Below are positions 1-9,143 of a stretch of 64,000 nt of DNA, in pieces. Numbering within the stretch: position 1 is the stretch's first letter; the number at the start of each line of letters is the position of its first letter. Source of the stretch: a virus. Both the position numbers and the translations under genes were made by a program. The notes under the pieces were generated by a model. That model ran no database searches and was not told where the DNA came from. It worked only from the letters and a program-made list of their open reading frames with translations. The DNA lies in the IMG/VR virus record IMGVR_UViG_3300047476_002124, positions 1-64,000 of that record, one strand, 5' to 3'.

Positions 1-2
1 CT

Positions 3-29
3 ATAAATACACGCTCAAAGTGTATTTAT
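3..29. terminator. Hairpin at left edge with embedded promoter motif
   Basis: A perfect 10-bp inverted repeat (positions 3-12 and 20-29) with a 7-nt loop lies directly before the first gene. The right arm contains TATTTAT (23-29), the motif found before many virion genes here. There is no T-tract, so this may be a terminator of the gene to the left, an operator, or both. Confidence 0.5.
23..29 (+). promoter_or_regulatory. TATTTAT late-promoter-like motif
   Basis: TATTTAT ends 11 nt before the ATG of the first fibre gene. The same heptamer recurs at similar places before many structural genes in the window, which is the basis for reading it as a late promoter core. Confidence 0.5.
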
Positions 30-40
30 TCTAATAGATT

Positions 41-2677
41 ATGTCATATCAAAATATAAATCAATATGTATTCAGAAGGTTATACCTTAAACCATTAAGG
101 GAAATAACTGATATATCGTTAGCATCCGACGAAAAAGACTATGACCAAGAGGTGGTTTTTTCTCCTTTATTAATAGGTGAAGATGATGGTAATAGAATGC
201 CTTTAAAGTTTGATTTCAATAGCTCAGGTACAACAGATTGTATAAATTGTGGTGATTTTGATAAAGATACGATAGTTTCTGAAAATTATTGGAACCCGCT
301 CGATTCTGATTTGACAACTTGTGGAACAATAACTGAGATATGTGATGTCGGTTTAACTGGTATAGACAATGGGTTAGTTAGAGAATTTTCGGGTGAAACG
401 ATAGAACTGAATAGCGGACTTTATACCTCACGTGCTGATAGATTTTCAAGATACAAGTATGATAGAAGATTCAAAATGCACCCAATTACAGGGTTTACAA
501 CATCATCAGATAGAATACTTGACGACAATTCATATTCGTATGAAGTTAGTTTCGATAACGATATAAATGTTATAGGAAACTATATCAAATTCAATGGAGG
601 GTTCTATCAAGGATTTTATAAGTCATTTGGTTACGACTACCAAGTTTTACCTGAAAGATACAATTTAGGTTGGACCTCGGAATTTATTCTAAGATATAGA
701 TGGACAGGTGACACTGATACTGGTTTAAATGCTAGATACCCAAATAACAAAGGAACTTTCTTTTACTACGGTGCAAGAGCTGAAAACAAATTTTATCATT
801 ATGCGGATGGTTCACCACTATCAGATAGTGGGTATACAAGAGTTACTGAGGGTTTGAATTGTTTGGAAACTTGTGGATGTTCTTCCTCGGCAAATACTGC
901 ATCAACTTGCAACTACGTATATCAACAATCAGGAGTAACTTCTCAAAATTGTAATTGCGGTCAGTGTCCTTGTAACTGTACAACTTATGCAAGTATTCCA
1001 GAGAAAGACCCTAAATGGGACGAGGTCTCCAACGCTATGTCTTTGAGGTTAAGTGGAGATACGGGTAGCCCAAGACTTTGTGTGAAGACATATAGAATAA
1101 CAGGTGATTGCGAAACAACGGGAACTTGTACCACAGGATTAACATATACAACAGGAACGAGTGTAACAGAATGGTGCTCAACGAGAGGTATATTTGATGA
1201 CTGTAGTGGGAGCACTTATGCTGACGTAGAAAGATGGGTACAAATAGATACGGTTTTTGAAAGAAATACCTATTTGGATGATTGTGATTTATTATACAAA
1301 GGTGGGTTAGGTGAGATAGTTAAAACTGTTTACACCGCAAGCTCTGCCAATAACAGTGTGAGTTTGATACAACCGCCGATAACTCAGGAAGTTGATTATG
1401 ACCCAGCAACTGTGGAAGTTGTTGAGATGAATCAGACTTGGCTGGATGAAAAAAATTATAGATTAGGAACACTCAAATTTTACGTTAACGGTAAATTATT
1501 TTTAGTCGTAAACGGATTCGAAGAAATCATACCGAGACCGTTGAACACTTTAAGAGAAACCCAATTTGGTGTTGCATATAACATTTCATTAGGCGGGGGA
1601 ACACAGGGGTTACATGATAACTTGACAGTGACTGGTTGTTCAACCACTTTGTCAGGAATGACATATCAGCAAGACCCAGAATGTTTACCTACCGACATAT
1701 TAGATGAGACAGTTTATTCTGGTTTGACAACTCATATAAAACTCGAGGAGTATTTTGGAGGAAGTTTTTATGGCGATATCAGTGCATTTAGAATGTATAC
1801 CGAACCTTTGAATGGAGCTCAAATAAGACATAACTTCAAATTATTAAAAGAGAAATACGCGTTGTTGGACCCTTTTTGTTTGAGGTGTAATAACTCCTTT
1901 GTACCTGTACCTGTAACTCCTACGCCATCTAATACTCCAACTTTAACACCAACACCTACATTAACCCCCACCCCAACTTTAACACCAACAGATATTACCG
2001 AAGGTTGTTCTTTGATATTTTTTGGATACGTGGGACCAAATCCTCCACTATTTGAGTTTACAGATTGTTCGGGTAATACAATTCAAATGAACGGAGTTGA
2101 TTCGTGGAATGCCGATTATTGTGGAAATTATGATAGTGTAATTATACTTTCTGGTGATGGTGTTTTTGACTATGTAGAAACTTGTACTGACCCATCAATG
2201 TATAATCCTATCACAGTACCTTTAGGTTATAGTTTCACCGACCCTAGTGAATCTTGTACAAACACACCGCAAGATTTTTATCAATCTCCAAGTGAATCTT
2301 TGGTGGTTGGAGGCCACATATATTCGGATTACTCTTTAGACCCTTATTATTATGTTACTGATGGATATTTTTCTGATGGAACGAATGTTTATATAGTCAC
2401 AGGAGGTACAGGGTATATTGATTCAATAATACCATGTACAGCAACTCCGACACCTACACCAACTCCAACTGAAACTCCGACTAATACACCTTCTGAAACA
2501 CCAACCAATACTCCAACACCTACACCAACATTAACAGAAACACCAACTAATACACCAACTAATACTCCCACTGAAACCGAAACTCCTACTCCAACACCAA
2601 CTAATACACCTACCAATACTCCAACATTAACAGAGACTCCTACTGAAACACCAACACCTACCCCGACAATACCTTAA
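41..2677 (+). CDS. Tail fibre/adhesin with LamG-like region and Pro-Thr mucin-like stalks
   Basis: Probable virion surface protein of 878 residues. The middle reads like a concanavalin A/LamG-type beta-sandwich: a [18 protein letters not shown] segment near residues 190-210 and a [13 protein letters not shown] strand near 585. Residues about 272-315 are a dense cysteine cluster with about ten Cys. Two low-complexity Pro-Thr stretches follow, near residues 625-650 and from about 801 to the C-terminus, separated by a small domain. Such Thr/Pro stalks are typical of exposed, often O-glycosylated linkers. The start ATG at 41 follows a hairpin and a TATTTAT motif. A strong terminator follows the gene, and glycan enzyme genes come next, so glycosylation of the stalks is plausible. 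The exact structural role is inferred. Confidence 0.7.
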   Translation: MSYQNINQYVFRRLYLKPLREITDISLASDEKDYDQEVVFSPLLIGEDDGNRMPLKFDFNSSGTTDCINCGDFDKDTIVSENYWNPLDSDLTTCGTITEICDVGLTGIDNGLVREFSGETIELNSGLYTSRADRFSRYKYDRRFKMHPITGFTTSSDRILDDNSYSYEVSFDNDINVIGNYIKFNGGFYQGFYKSFGYDYQVLPERYNLGWTSEFILRYRWTGDTDTGLNARYPNNKGTFFYYGARAENKFYHYADGSPLSDSGYTRVTEGLNCLETCGCSSSANTASTCNYVYQQSGVTSQNCNCGQCPCNCTTYASIPEKDPKWDEVSNAMSLRLSGDTGSPRLCVKTYRITGDCETTGTCTTGLTYTTGTSVTEWCSTRGIFDDCSGSTYADVERWVQIDTVFERNTYLDDCDLLYKGGLGEIVKTVYTASSANNSVSLIQPPITQEVDYDPATVEVVEMNQTWLDEKNYRLGTLKFYVNGKLFLVVNGFEEIIPRPLNTLRETQFGVAYNISLGGGTQGLHDNLTVTGCSTTLSGMTYQQDPECLPTDILDETVYSGLTTHIKLEEYFGGSFYGDISAFRMYTEPLNGAQIRHNFKLLKEKYALLDPFCLRCNNSFVPVPVTPTPSNTPTLTPTPTLTPTPTLTPTDITEGCSLIFFGYVGPNPPLFEFTDCSGNTIQMNGVDSWNADYCGNYDSVIILSGDGVFDYVETCTDPSMYNPITVPLGYSFTDPSESCTNTPQDFYQSPSESLVVGGHIYSDYSLDPYYYVTDGYFSDGTNVYIVTGGTGYIDSIIPCTATPTPTPTPTETPTNTPSETPTNTPTPTPTLTETPTNTPTNTPTETETPTPTPTNTPTNTPTLTETPTETPTPTPTIP
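1910..1991 (+). repeat. Internal Pro-Thr coding repeat
   Basis: Short degenerate repeats based on ACACCAACN/ACTCCNACN encode alternating Thr-Pro with Leu, Ser and Asn. The tract links the LamG-like part to the next domain of the same protein. Confidence 0.8.
2441..2674 (+). repeat. C-terminal Pro-Thr coding repeat (mucin-like)
   Basis: About 230 bp of degenerate 6-12 bp units encode TPTPTP, ETPTNTP and related words up to the stop codon. The units resemble those of the partial gene at the right end of the window, so the two tracts could recombine. Confidence 0.85.
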
Positions 2678-2703
2678 AATTAATTTAAATAAAAACAATA
2701 TTA

Positions 2704-2729
2704 CCCTCTACTTTTGTAGGGGGTTTTTT
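2704..2729 (+). terminator. Rho-independent terminator
   Basis: The stem CCCTCTAC/GTAGGGGG (2704-2711 and 2716-2723, one G-U pair) with loop TTTT is followed by a run of six T. It ends the first fibre transcript and separates it from the glycan gene cluster. Confidence 0.85.
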
Positions 2730-2753
2730 ATTTTTCCTATAAAATATTATTAC

Positions 2754-4019
2754 ATGAAAATTTTTGTTCAAATTGCGTCATACAGAGACCCTCAGTTAGT
2801 ACCGACAATAAAAGATATGTTAGCAAACGCCAAAAAACCAAAAAATCTTGTTTTTGGTATTGCTAGACAATATTCAGAATCCGATGGGTTCGACAATTTA
2901 GATGAGTGGAGAGATGACGAAAGATTCAGAATCTTGGACATCCCTTACCAGGAAGCTCAAGGTGTTTGTTGGGCAAGACACTTAGTTCAACAACTTTATC
3001 AGGGAGAAAAATACACATTACAGATTGATTCCCACATGAGATTTGTTAAAGATTGGGATGACATTTTAATAAAAATGATTAAGGGTCTTCAAAAGGATGG
3101 GTATAAGAAGCCTCTACTTACGGGCTACGTACCTTCCTTTGACCCTGACAACGACCCAGCGGGAAGAGCAACGGATGCATGGAGAATGGTTTTTGATAGA
3201 TTTATTCCTGAAGGTGCCATCTTCTTTTTACCTGAAACAATTCCAGGATGGAGGGAGATGAAGAAACCAGTGACATCTAGATTTTATTCTGCACACTTCT
3301 GTTTTACTTTAGGAGAATTTGCTAAAGAGGTTCAACATAACCCTGAGTATTATTTCCATGGTGAAGAAATTTCTATTGCGGCAAGAGCCTATACATGGGG
3401 GTATGATTTGTTCCATCCTCACATACCAGTTGTTTATCATGAATATACTAGAAAAGGTAGAACTAAACAATGGGATGATGATAAAGAATGGGTAAAGAAA
3501 AACCAATATTGTCATTTATTAAATAGGAAATTGTTTGGAATGGATGGTGAAAAACAAGAAGGACACGATGGTGAATTTGGATTTGGTCCTGTTAGGACTT
3601 TAAGAGACTATGAGAAATATTCAGGTATATTGTTTGAGCAACGTTCAATACAACAATATACAAGAGATAAAAATTATCCCCCCAATCCGTACAATTACAG
3701 TAGTGAGGAGGAATGGAAAGAAGATTTCACTAAGATATTCAAGCATTGTATCGATATTGGATATTCTCAAGTACCTGAAAAAGATTATGACTTTTGGGTA
3801 GTTGCATTCCATGATAAGAGTGATGAAACTATATACAGAAGAGACGCGGATAAAAATGAGATTGCAGGATTTATGAGAGACCCTGATGGGTACTGCAAAG
3901 TATGGAGAGAATTTCCAACAAAAGAGTTGCCAAGTCATTGGGTTGTTTGGCCACATTCAGAGTCTAAAGGATGGTGTGATAGAATCACAGGTCAATTAAA
4001 CCATAATAATGTAAGTTAA
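2754..4019 (+). CDS. Skp1-GlcNAc-transferase-like glycosyltransferase
   Basis: Predicted sugar-nucleotide transferase of 421 residues, resembling the GlcNAc glycosyltransferase family (PF11397). The eukaryotic prototype of that family adds GlcNAc to hydroxyproline of Skp1. Visible hallmarks are the N-terminal QIASYRDPQL (about 6-15), GVCWARH (about 70-76), a metal-site variant DSH (92-94, in QIDSHMRF) in place of DxD, and the acidic FHGEEI motif near residue 200. The gene opens a run of four glycan genes and lies just behind a fibre whose C-terminus is nearly all Thr and Pro, a natural acceptor candidate. The acceptor and sugar donor are not known from the sequence. The length fits a single GT-A domain plus an extension. 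Confidence 0.75.
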   Translation: MKIFVQIASYRDPQLVPTIKDMLANAKKPKNLVFGIARQYSESDGFDNLDEWRDDERFRILDIPYQEAQGVCWARHLVQQLYQGEKYTLQIDSHMRFVKDWDDILIKMIKGLQKDGYKKPLLTGYVPSFDPDNDPAGRATDAWRMVFDRFIPEGAIFFLPETIPGWREMKKPVTSRFYSAHFCFTLGEFAKEVQHNPEYYFHGEEISIAARAYTWGYDLFHPHIPVVYHEYTRKGRTKQWDDDKEWVKKNQYCHLLNRKLFGMDGEKQEGHDGEFGFGPVRTLRDYEKYSGILFEQRSIQQYTRDKNYPPNPYNYSSEEEWKEDFTKIFKHCIDIGYSQVPEKDYDFWVVAFHDKSDETIYRRDADKNEIAGFMRDPDGYCKVWREFPTKELPSHWVVWPHSESKGWCDRITGQLNHNNVS

Positions 4020-4022
4020 TTT

Positions 4023-5279
4023 ATGAAAATAGTAGTTGCACAGTTTTATTCAGAAAATGTTGTTTATGGTAGTTTTGCAAAAGAAATAAATGAAAGATAT
4101 TGTAACTTACAAGGATATACGTATTTCGCGGAGACTAACACAGAAAAAATTAAAGATAAATTACAGGGTCGCTCTTGGACTTGGTATAAACCTCATCTAA
4201 TAAAAGATGTTTTTACCCAACATCCTGATTGTAGTCATGTTTTGTTTTTGGATATTGATGCGGTTTTCAGTACTGAAAATAGAAGAATTGAGGGGTTCAT
4301 TGATGATACTGCCGATATCGTTATGACTAACGATTACGGACCTTCTTTGGTCAATGCTGGGGTTATGTTAGTCAAGAATACCGATTGGTCAAAAAATTTC
4401 ATGGATGATTGGTGGAATATTTGTGAAGAATTTCCGCAGTACAAAACAGGATTGTGGCATGACCAAACTTGCATTGGTTTTTTATACCAAAGAATTGACA
4501 GGTCTAAATTTAAAATTATTGATTATTCTGATTTAAATTCAAAAGATTATGATGAGAGTAAATTTGTTTTCCATGCCTTTGCTTATGGAATGCTACCCTA
4601 TAGGACAATAGATGCAATCTATAATCGTAAGTTTAACATCACCACAAACATCGACATGGGTTTAAATGAATTGGCAAAACATCATGGTACAGACAAATTT
4701 TATCACCACAATTATTACACAAGAGTTTACGAAAATCTTTTTAGACCTTATAAAAAGTCTTGCGACATCCTGGAGATTGGGGTCTACTTTGGTTCTAGCA
4801 TAAAAGTGTGGGATGATTTTTTCGATTCAGGTCTTGTTCATGGTATTGATATAGAACCAAAAAATTTAGGTTATGGGAGAGTAGAGTGTTTCGTTGCCGA
4901 CCAATCCAACCAAGAAAGTCTTAGGCAATTCTCAGACTTAGGTCATCAATACGACATAATTGTGGATGACGGTTCACATAAAATGAAAGACCAACAGATA
5001 ACTGTTCAATTACTTTTTAAAAATTTAAAAAGTGGGGGGACCTTCGTTATTGAAGATTTACAAACCTCAATAGAATGTAGAATGCCTTCCAAAGTTATTT
5101 TTGGTTGGGGAGACCCAAATAAGACGACTTTTTTGGATATGATAGACAGTATCATTGCCGGCTCACCAAAAAGTGATTATATTACATCAGAATGGGATTA
5201 TTTTATTTCAAATATTTCTGAAGTTTGGATAAGTAAAGATAGAGATGACTCTATAATCGCAACAATAAAAAAGAAATAA
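4023..5279 (+). CDS. Glycosyltransferase-methyltransferase fusion
   Basis: Two-domain enzyme of 418 residues. The N-terminal half (about 1-205) looks like a GT34/GMA12-type galactosyltransferase-like fold: LFLDIDAVF contains a DxD metal site (D77, D79), followed by NAGVMLVKNT and HDQTC. The C-terminal half (about 210-418) is a class I SAM-dependent methyltransferase with motif I in CDILEIGVYFGSS (about 247-259), HGIDIEP, DIIVDDGSHKM and FVIEDLQTS. This pattern matches the MycE/macrocin-type sugar O-methyltransferases. A fused sugar transferase and methyltransferase suggests that an added sugar is capped by O-methylation. The gene starts 3 nt after the previous gene's stop, so the two are co-transcribed. 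The substrate is unknown. Confidence 0.7.
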   Translation: MKIVVAQFYSENVVYGSFAKEINERYCNLQGYTYFAETNTEKIKDKLQGRSWTWYKPHLIKDVFTQHPDCSHVLFLDIDAVFSTENRRIEGFIDDTADIVMTNDYGPSLVNAGVMLVKNTDWSKNFMDDWWNICEEFPQYKTGLWHDQTCIGFLYQRIDRSKFKIIDYSDLNSKDYDESKFVFHAFAYGMLPYRTIDAIYNRKFNITTNIDMGLNELAKHHGTDKFYHHNYYTRVYENLFRPYKKSCDILEIGVYFGSSIKVWDDFFDSGLVHGIDIEPKNLGYGRVECFVADQSNQESLRQFSDLGHQYDIIVDDGSHKMKDQQITVQLLFKNLKSGGTFVIEDLQTSIECRMPSKVIFGWGDPNKTTFLDMIDSIIAGSPKSDYITSEWDYFISNISEVWISKDRDDSIIATIKKK

Positions 5280-5280
5280 A

Positions 5281-6240
5281 ATGATTAGTATTGTATACCA
5301 TTGTTTTTTGGTAGGAAATTGGAAAGAGGTTGTTACATCACAACTATTTAGACTAAAAAAATCAGGATTGTATGACAGAGCCGATTCTATCTACGTGACC
5401 ATAAATTTATCGGAAGGAACTGAAGAAGAATTCAATGAAATCACAAAAGAATATGATAAACTAGAAAAAGAATTTTTCCCTAACAATGGTGCAGAATATC
5501 CATCTATAAAAAAAGTCAGGGAGATTGGTCTATCCAAAGAGACAAAAATTCTCTATTTTCACACCAAAGGTGTTAGTAATAGGTACCGAAAATATCAATC
5601 GAATGAAATATCTGTTGATAAAATTAAAAATATTGAGGCATGGAAAGAATGTTTGGAATATTTCCTTATTGACAGATGGGAAGAATGTATAAATAAAATG
5701 GACGAATATGATAACGTAGGAGTTACATGTATTTTAGGATGGTTTTGGGGTAATTTTTGGTGGACACAGTCAAGACACGTAAAAAAAACTAAGGAAGTAC
5801 AACATAGTACAAGATGGGCTTATGAAGCTTGGTTAAACGAAGGGGTTACTGATGTTAAAAACTATGAATGGTACAGATTTACATACAACCCGTATGTCAC
5901 TAATATTGAAGAATCTTGGTATAAAGAACCTCCAAAATATGAAGGACAAAAAATTATTTTACACAAAGCAACGTATGGTTCCCCCAATTTTGACATAGAT
6001 GAAGGATATTATGATTCCATATTAGGAGTTACGAAAGAAGTAACTGAAGTTATCCAAAGATTTTTGGAAAAAGAAAATTTTCTTAGGTTTAATTTCAATG
6101 TGAACAATAATAGTATGGAAATTGACCCAATACACATGTCAAAAAAATTTTTAATGTTAGAGTTTTCTCCAGAAAGTGACCCATCAAAAGTTTTCAAAAT
6201 CGGTGCTCACGAAGGAATGACTTTAGACTTTAGATTTTAA
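5281..6240 (+). CDS. HTKG-motif glycosyltransferase-like protein
   Basis: Protein of 319 residues, one base after the preceding stop codon. It carries the ILYFHTKGVSN segment (HTKG about 94-97) and a downstream WGNFWW motif (about 156-161). I associate this pair with a family of putative glycosyltransferases in phages, large viruses and polysaccharide loci. No clear DxD is seen. The C-terminal 60 residues may form a separate small beta-rich part. Its place in a run of sugar enzymes supports a role in glycan assembly or modification. The enzymatic activity is inferred from family resemblance and context only. Confidence 0.5.
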   Translation: MISIVYHCFLVGNWKEVVTSQLFRLKKSGLYDRADSIYVTINLSEGTEEEFNEITKEYDKLEKEFFPNNGAEYPSIKKVREIGLSKETKILYFHTKGVSNRYRKYQSNEISVDKIKNIEAWKECLEYFLIDRWEECINKMDEYDNVGVTCILGWFWGNFWWTQSRHVKKTKEVQHSTRWAYEAWLNEGVTDVKNYEWYRFTYNPYVTNIEESWYKEPPKYEGQKIILHKATYGSPNFDIDEGYYDSILGVTKEVTEVIQRFLEKENFLRFNFNVNNNSMEIDPIHMSKKFLMLEFSPESDPSKVFKIGAHEGMTLDFRF

Positions 6241-6271
6241 AAAATAAAAAAACATATAATTTTCAATTTGT

Positions 6272-8659
6272 ATGACCGATTATAAGAACGAGATAAAAAT
6301 TTGGGACGAACATTCCAAGATGCACATACTCAACGCAACATCTATTTTAATAAAAGAGCTCAAAAACAGACAGGACATAGTCATTGTGGATGTGGGGGCG
6401 AACAGTGGAACTTATTTTGATGAGTTGAGTAAGTCTTTGAAAGTGTCTCGAGCAATTTTATTTGAAGTTCAACCACAACTTTATTCTTACTTATGTGAAA
6501 AGTATAAAGATAAACCATACATAACTGTTGAAAATATTGCAATGTCCGATAGGGTTCAAGGGTTCGTATTGAACGACAGTGCATTCAAGTATGAAGTGGA
6601 AAATAGTGTAGGAACTCCCAATTACAATTTGGGGTTATCTAAAATTAACTACAATGAAAATTCCGAAATAAAGACAAATTATTTCGATAATATTAGGGAT
6701 AGGTATAATTTAGATAGAATCGACCTTCTCAAAATTGATACTGAGACTGAAGATTTATTAGTATTGAAAGGGTTCACAGAAACAATCAAATCACTCAAAC
6801 TAAAACCAATTATAGAATTTGAAAATAATTGGTGGGAAAAATACACATTAGAAGAATCACAAAAAATAGTTGATGATTTTTGTGCTCAATGTGGGTATAT
6901 TAACGATATTGATTTAGAAAGAAGAGGAGACCATTTTCTTTTTCCAATTACTGAAACTGTTGATGTTAATTCCGTAGATAGAAAAAATATTACAATTGTA
7001 ACTGGTTTGTGGGATTTGAAGAGAGGTGATTTAGAAGGGTGGGCTAAAAGGGATTTTCAACATTATAAGAATAAATTTTTCGAATTATTGGAAACAGACA
7101 TACCTATGTGTATCTGGATTCCTGAGGATTTGAAAGAAGAGGTTTTAAATATCAGGGGAAATAAACCAACAAAAATTTTCATAAAGAATGTTGAAGATTT
7201 CAAATCTTGGAACCCTTTTTTCGAGAAGATTCAAAGTATAAGAAACAACCCAAGTTGGAAAAATTTTGCCGGTTGGTTACCCGAATCTCCTCAAGCGGCT
7301 TTAGAATATTATAACCCAATGATGTTCACAAAGATGTTTATGTTAAACGATTCTGCTATAACTAATCCGTTCAAGACTGACTACTTTTTTTGGGTCGATG
7401 GTGGACTAACAAACACTGTGAGTAAGGGATATTTTACAAAACATAAAGTTTTGAACAATCTTGAAAATTATGTTCTGAAGAACAATAGTAAGTTCCTTCA
7501 TATTTCCTATCCATATGATGCAAATGAAGAAATACATGGGTTCGAAAGGAAAGCTATGGCAAGATATTGTCAAACAGACTTTGTAAATTATGTATGTCGT
7601 GGTGGGTTCTTCGGAGGGCACACTGAAAAAATAAATCAAATCAACGGATTGTATTATGGTGTAATGGAATCAACTCTAAAAGAGGGTTTGATGGGTGCTG
7701 ATGAATGTCTTTTTACTATTTTAGCTCACAGACATACAGATTTAATACACAGATTTGAAATTGAAGGTAACGGGTTAGTTTGGCCATTCTTCGAAGAATT
7801 GTTAAAGTATACCGAAATCGAACTAAAACAAGACCAAACATTTCTAAATCCTTCTAACTCGGCGTTATATGTGATTGGATTCAATAGCCCAAAACAATTC
7901 GAAACTTTGATAAAATCAATGTATGATTATGATGATGATTTTATAACAAAACCAAAAAAGTTTTTACTTGATAATTCATCTGATGAATCAACATTTGAAA
8001 TGTATTCTGACTTGTGTAATAAACATGGTTTCGAACATGTAAAAAAAGATAATTTAGGAATATGTGGGGGTAGACAATGGGTTGCTGAACATGCCGATAA
8101 TAACGGATTTGACTTTTATTTCTTTTTTGAAGACGATATGTTTTTTTACAATGGAGAAAGCACAACTTGTAGAAACGGGTTCAACAGATACGTTAAAAAC
8201 CTTTACAAAAACTCAATTGAGATTGCTCTAAAAAATAATTTTGATTTTGTGAAATTAAATTATACTGAGTTTTTCGGTGACAATGGAGTCCAATGGTCTT
8301 GGTATAATGTGCCTCAGCATATAAGAGAAAAATATTTTCCAAACAAAACCAAGTTACCTGTTAAAGGATTAGACCCCGATGCTCCAAGAACAAAATACAA
8401 TTCTATACGAACTTACAATGGTATACCATTTGTTGATGGAGAAATATATTATTGTAATTGGCCACAAGTAGTGACTCGTCATGGAAATAAAAAAATGTTT
8501 TTGGAAGAAAAATGGGCTCACCCATTCGAACAAACTTGGATGAGTTATATGTTCCAACTAACAACAAGGGGAGAGCTGAATCCAGGATTACTATTATTGA
8601 CTCCAACCGAGCACAATAGGTTCGAACATTACGAAGGAACTCTGCGTAAAGAATCATAA
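6272..8659 (+). CDS. FkbM methyltransferase - HtrL/YibB - glycosyltransferase triple fusion
   Basis: Protein of 795 residues with three recognisable parts. Residues about 1-230 form an FkbM-type SAM methyltransferase (VDVGANSG at 39-46, then LFEVQPQ and DLLKIDTETEDLLVLKGF). Residues about 238-510 resemble the HtrL/YibB (WlaTC) family of surface-polysaccharide proteins (TIVTGLWDLKRGD at the start, YFFWVDGGLTNTV near 371). Residues about 525-795 look like a GT-A glycosyltransferase with an FFFEDDMFF metal-binding motif. The three-way fusion implies that one polypeptide performs or scaffolds several steps on one glycan. It ends the four-gene glycan cluster and is followed by an AT-rich palindrome containing TATTTAT. 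Confidence 0.7.
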   Translation: MTDYKNEIKIWDEHSKMHILNATSILIKELKNRQDIVIVDVGANSGTYFDELSKSLKVSRAILFEVQPQLYSYLCEKYKDKPYITVENIAMSDRVQGFVLNDSAFKYEVENSVGTPNYNLGLSKINYNENSEIKTNYFDNIRDRYNLDRIDLLKIDTETEDLLVLKGFTETIKSLKLKPIIEFENNWWEKYTLEESQKIVDDFCAQCGYINDIDLERRGDHFLFPITETVDVNSVDRKNITIVTGLWDLKRGDLEGWAKRDFQHYKNKFFELLETDIPMCIWIPEDLKEEVLNIRGNKPTKIFIKNVEDFKSWNPFFEKIQSIRNNPSWKNFAGWLPESPQAALEYYNPMMFTKMFMLNDSAITNPFKTDYFFWVDGGLTNTVSKGYFTKHKVLNNLENYVLKNNSKFLHISYPYDANEEIHGFERKAMARYCQTDFVNYVCRGGFFGGHTEKINQINGLYYGVMESTLKEGLMGADECLFTILAHRHTDLIHRFEIEGNGLVWPFFEELLKYTEIELKQDQTFLNPSNSALYVIGFNSPKQFETLIKSMYDYDDDFITKPKKFLLDNSSDESTFEMYSDLCNKHGFEHVKKDNLGICGGRQWVAEHADNNGFDFYFFFEDDMFFYNGESTTCRNGFNRYVKNLYKNSIEIALKNNFDFVKLNYTEFFGDNGVQWSWYNVPQHIREKYFPNKTKLPVKGLDPDAPRTKYNSIRTYNGIPFVDGEIYYCNWPQVVTRHGNKKMFLEEKWAHPFEQTWMSYMFQLTTRGELNPGLLLLTPTEHNRFEHYEGTLRKES

Positions 8660-8675
8660 CAATATATTTATTGTT
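8658..8675. promoter_or_regulatory. Palindrome with TATTTAT motif directly before ATG
   Basis: AACAATA/TATTGTT (8658-8664 and 8669-8675) flanks TATT and overlaps the motif TATTTAT (8665-8671). The ATG follows at once, at 8676. If the motif is a -10 element, the transcript would be leaderless or nearly so. Confidence 0.5.
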
Positions 8676-9053
8676 ATGGAATTTTTTATTAAAAAGAATG
8701 CATCCCTTCCAATTTTGAAAATGCAAGTTGTTAAAGACGGAAGGTCAGGATATCAACAATTGATGGAAGATTTAGAAGTATCTTCTATATACTTCTCTAT
8801 GGTAGACACAACCAATGGGATACCTAAAATAATTGATGCTCCTTGTGGTATTGTACCAATATACCTGCCTGCCGGCTCACCCCCTGAATATTATATTTAT
8901 TTCCAATTTAATTCAAGAGATACTAATACAGTTGGTAGATATAAAGGTGAGTTTTTAATTAAGAATGACGAAGGAAACTTAATTTTACCTTTAAGAGAAG
9001 AGATTTATATAAACGTCCAAGACAGTTTTTCTGCTATCGACCCTTGTTGTTAA
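8676..9053 (+). CDS. Small beta-rich protein of unknown function, probably structural
   Basis: 125 residues with no family I can name. The sequence alternates hydrophobic and polar residues as in a beta-sandwich (PILKMQVVKDGRSGYQQLMEDL, then IYFSMVDT, YYIYFQFNS, RYKGEFLIKN, REEIYINV). It ends with two cysteines. It resembles N-terminal attachment or accessory domains of phage baseplate/fibre proteins. A TATTTAT motif ends 4 nt before the start codon, as for other late genes here, which supports a virion role. It lies between the glycan cluster and the DNA polymerase gene. Confidence 0.4.
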   Translation: MEFFIKKNASLPILKMQVVKDGRSGYQQLMEDLEVSSIYFSMVDTTNGIPKIIDAPCGIVPIYLPAGSPPEYYIYFQFNSRDTNTVGRYKGEFLIKNDEGNLILPLREEIYINVQDSFSAIDPCC

Positions 9054-9088
9054 TTTGATTCGTTAAAATAGTTTTTTATATTTAATTC

Positions 9089-9116
9089 GGAAGACAAACT
9101 TCACTATGAGTGGAAG
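9089..9116 (+). promoter_or_regulatory. Possible hairpin operator in DNA polymerase leader
   Basis: The 90-nt leader before the polymerase gene contains GAAG (90xx), CTTCAC (9099-9104) and GTGGAAG (9110-9116). CTTC can pair with either flanking GAAG copy, giving two alternative short hairpins. T4 gp43 represses its own translation through an mRNA hairpin at its start, so a similar control is conceivable. The evidence is only base pairing. Confidence 0.25.
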
Positions 9117-9143
9117 CAAATAAGTCACCCAAAAAAATATAAT

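Noticed and set aside
2389-2616. Val/Gly-rich open frame on the minus strand
   Set aside because: It is the antisense of the Thr-Pro repeat; low-complexity composition explains the open frame.
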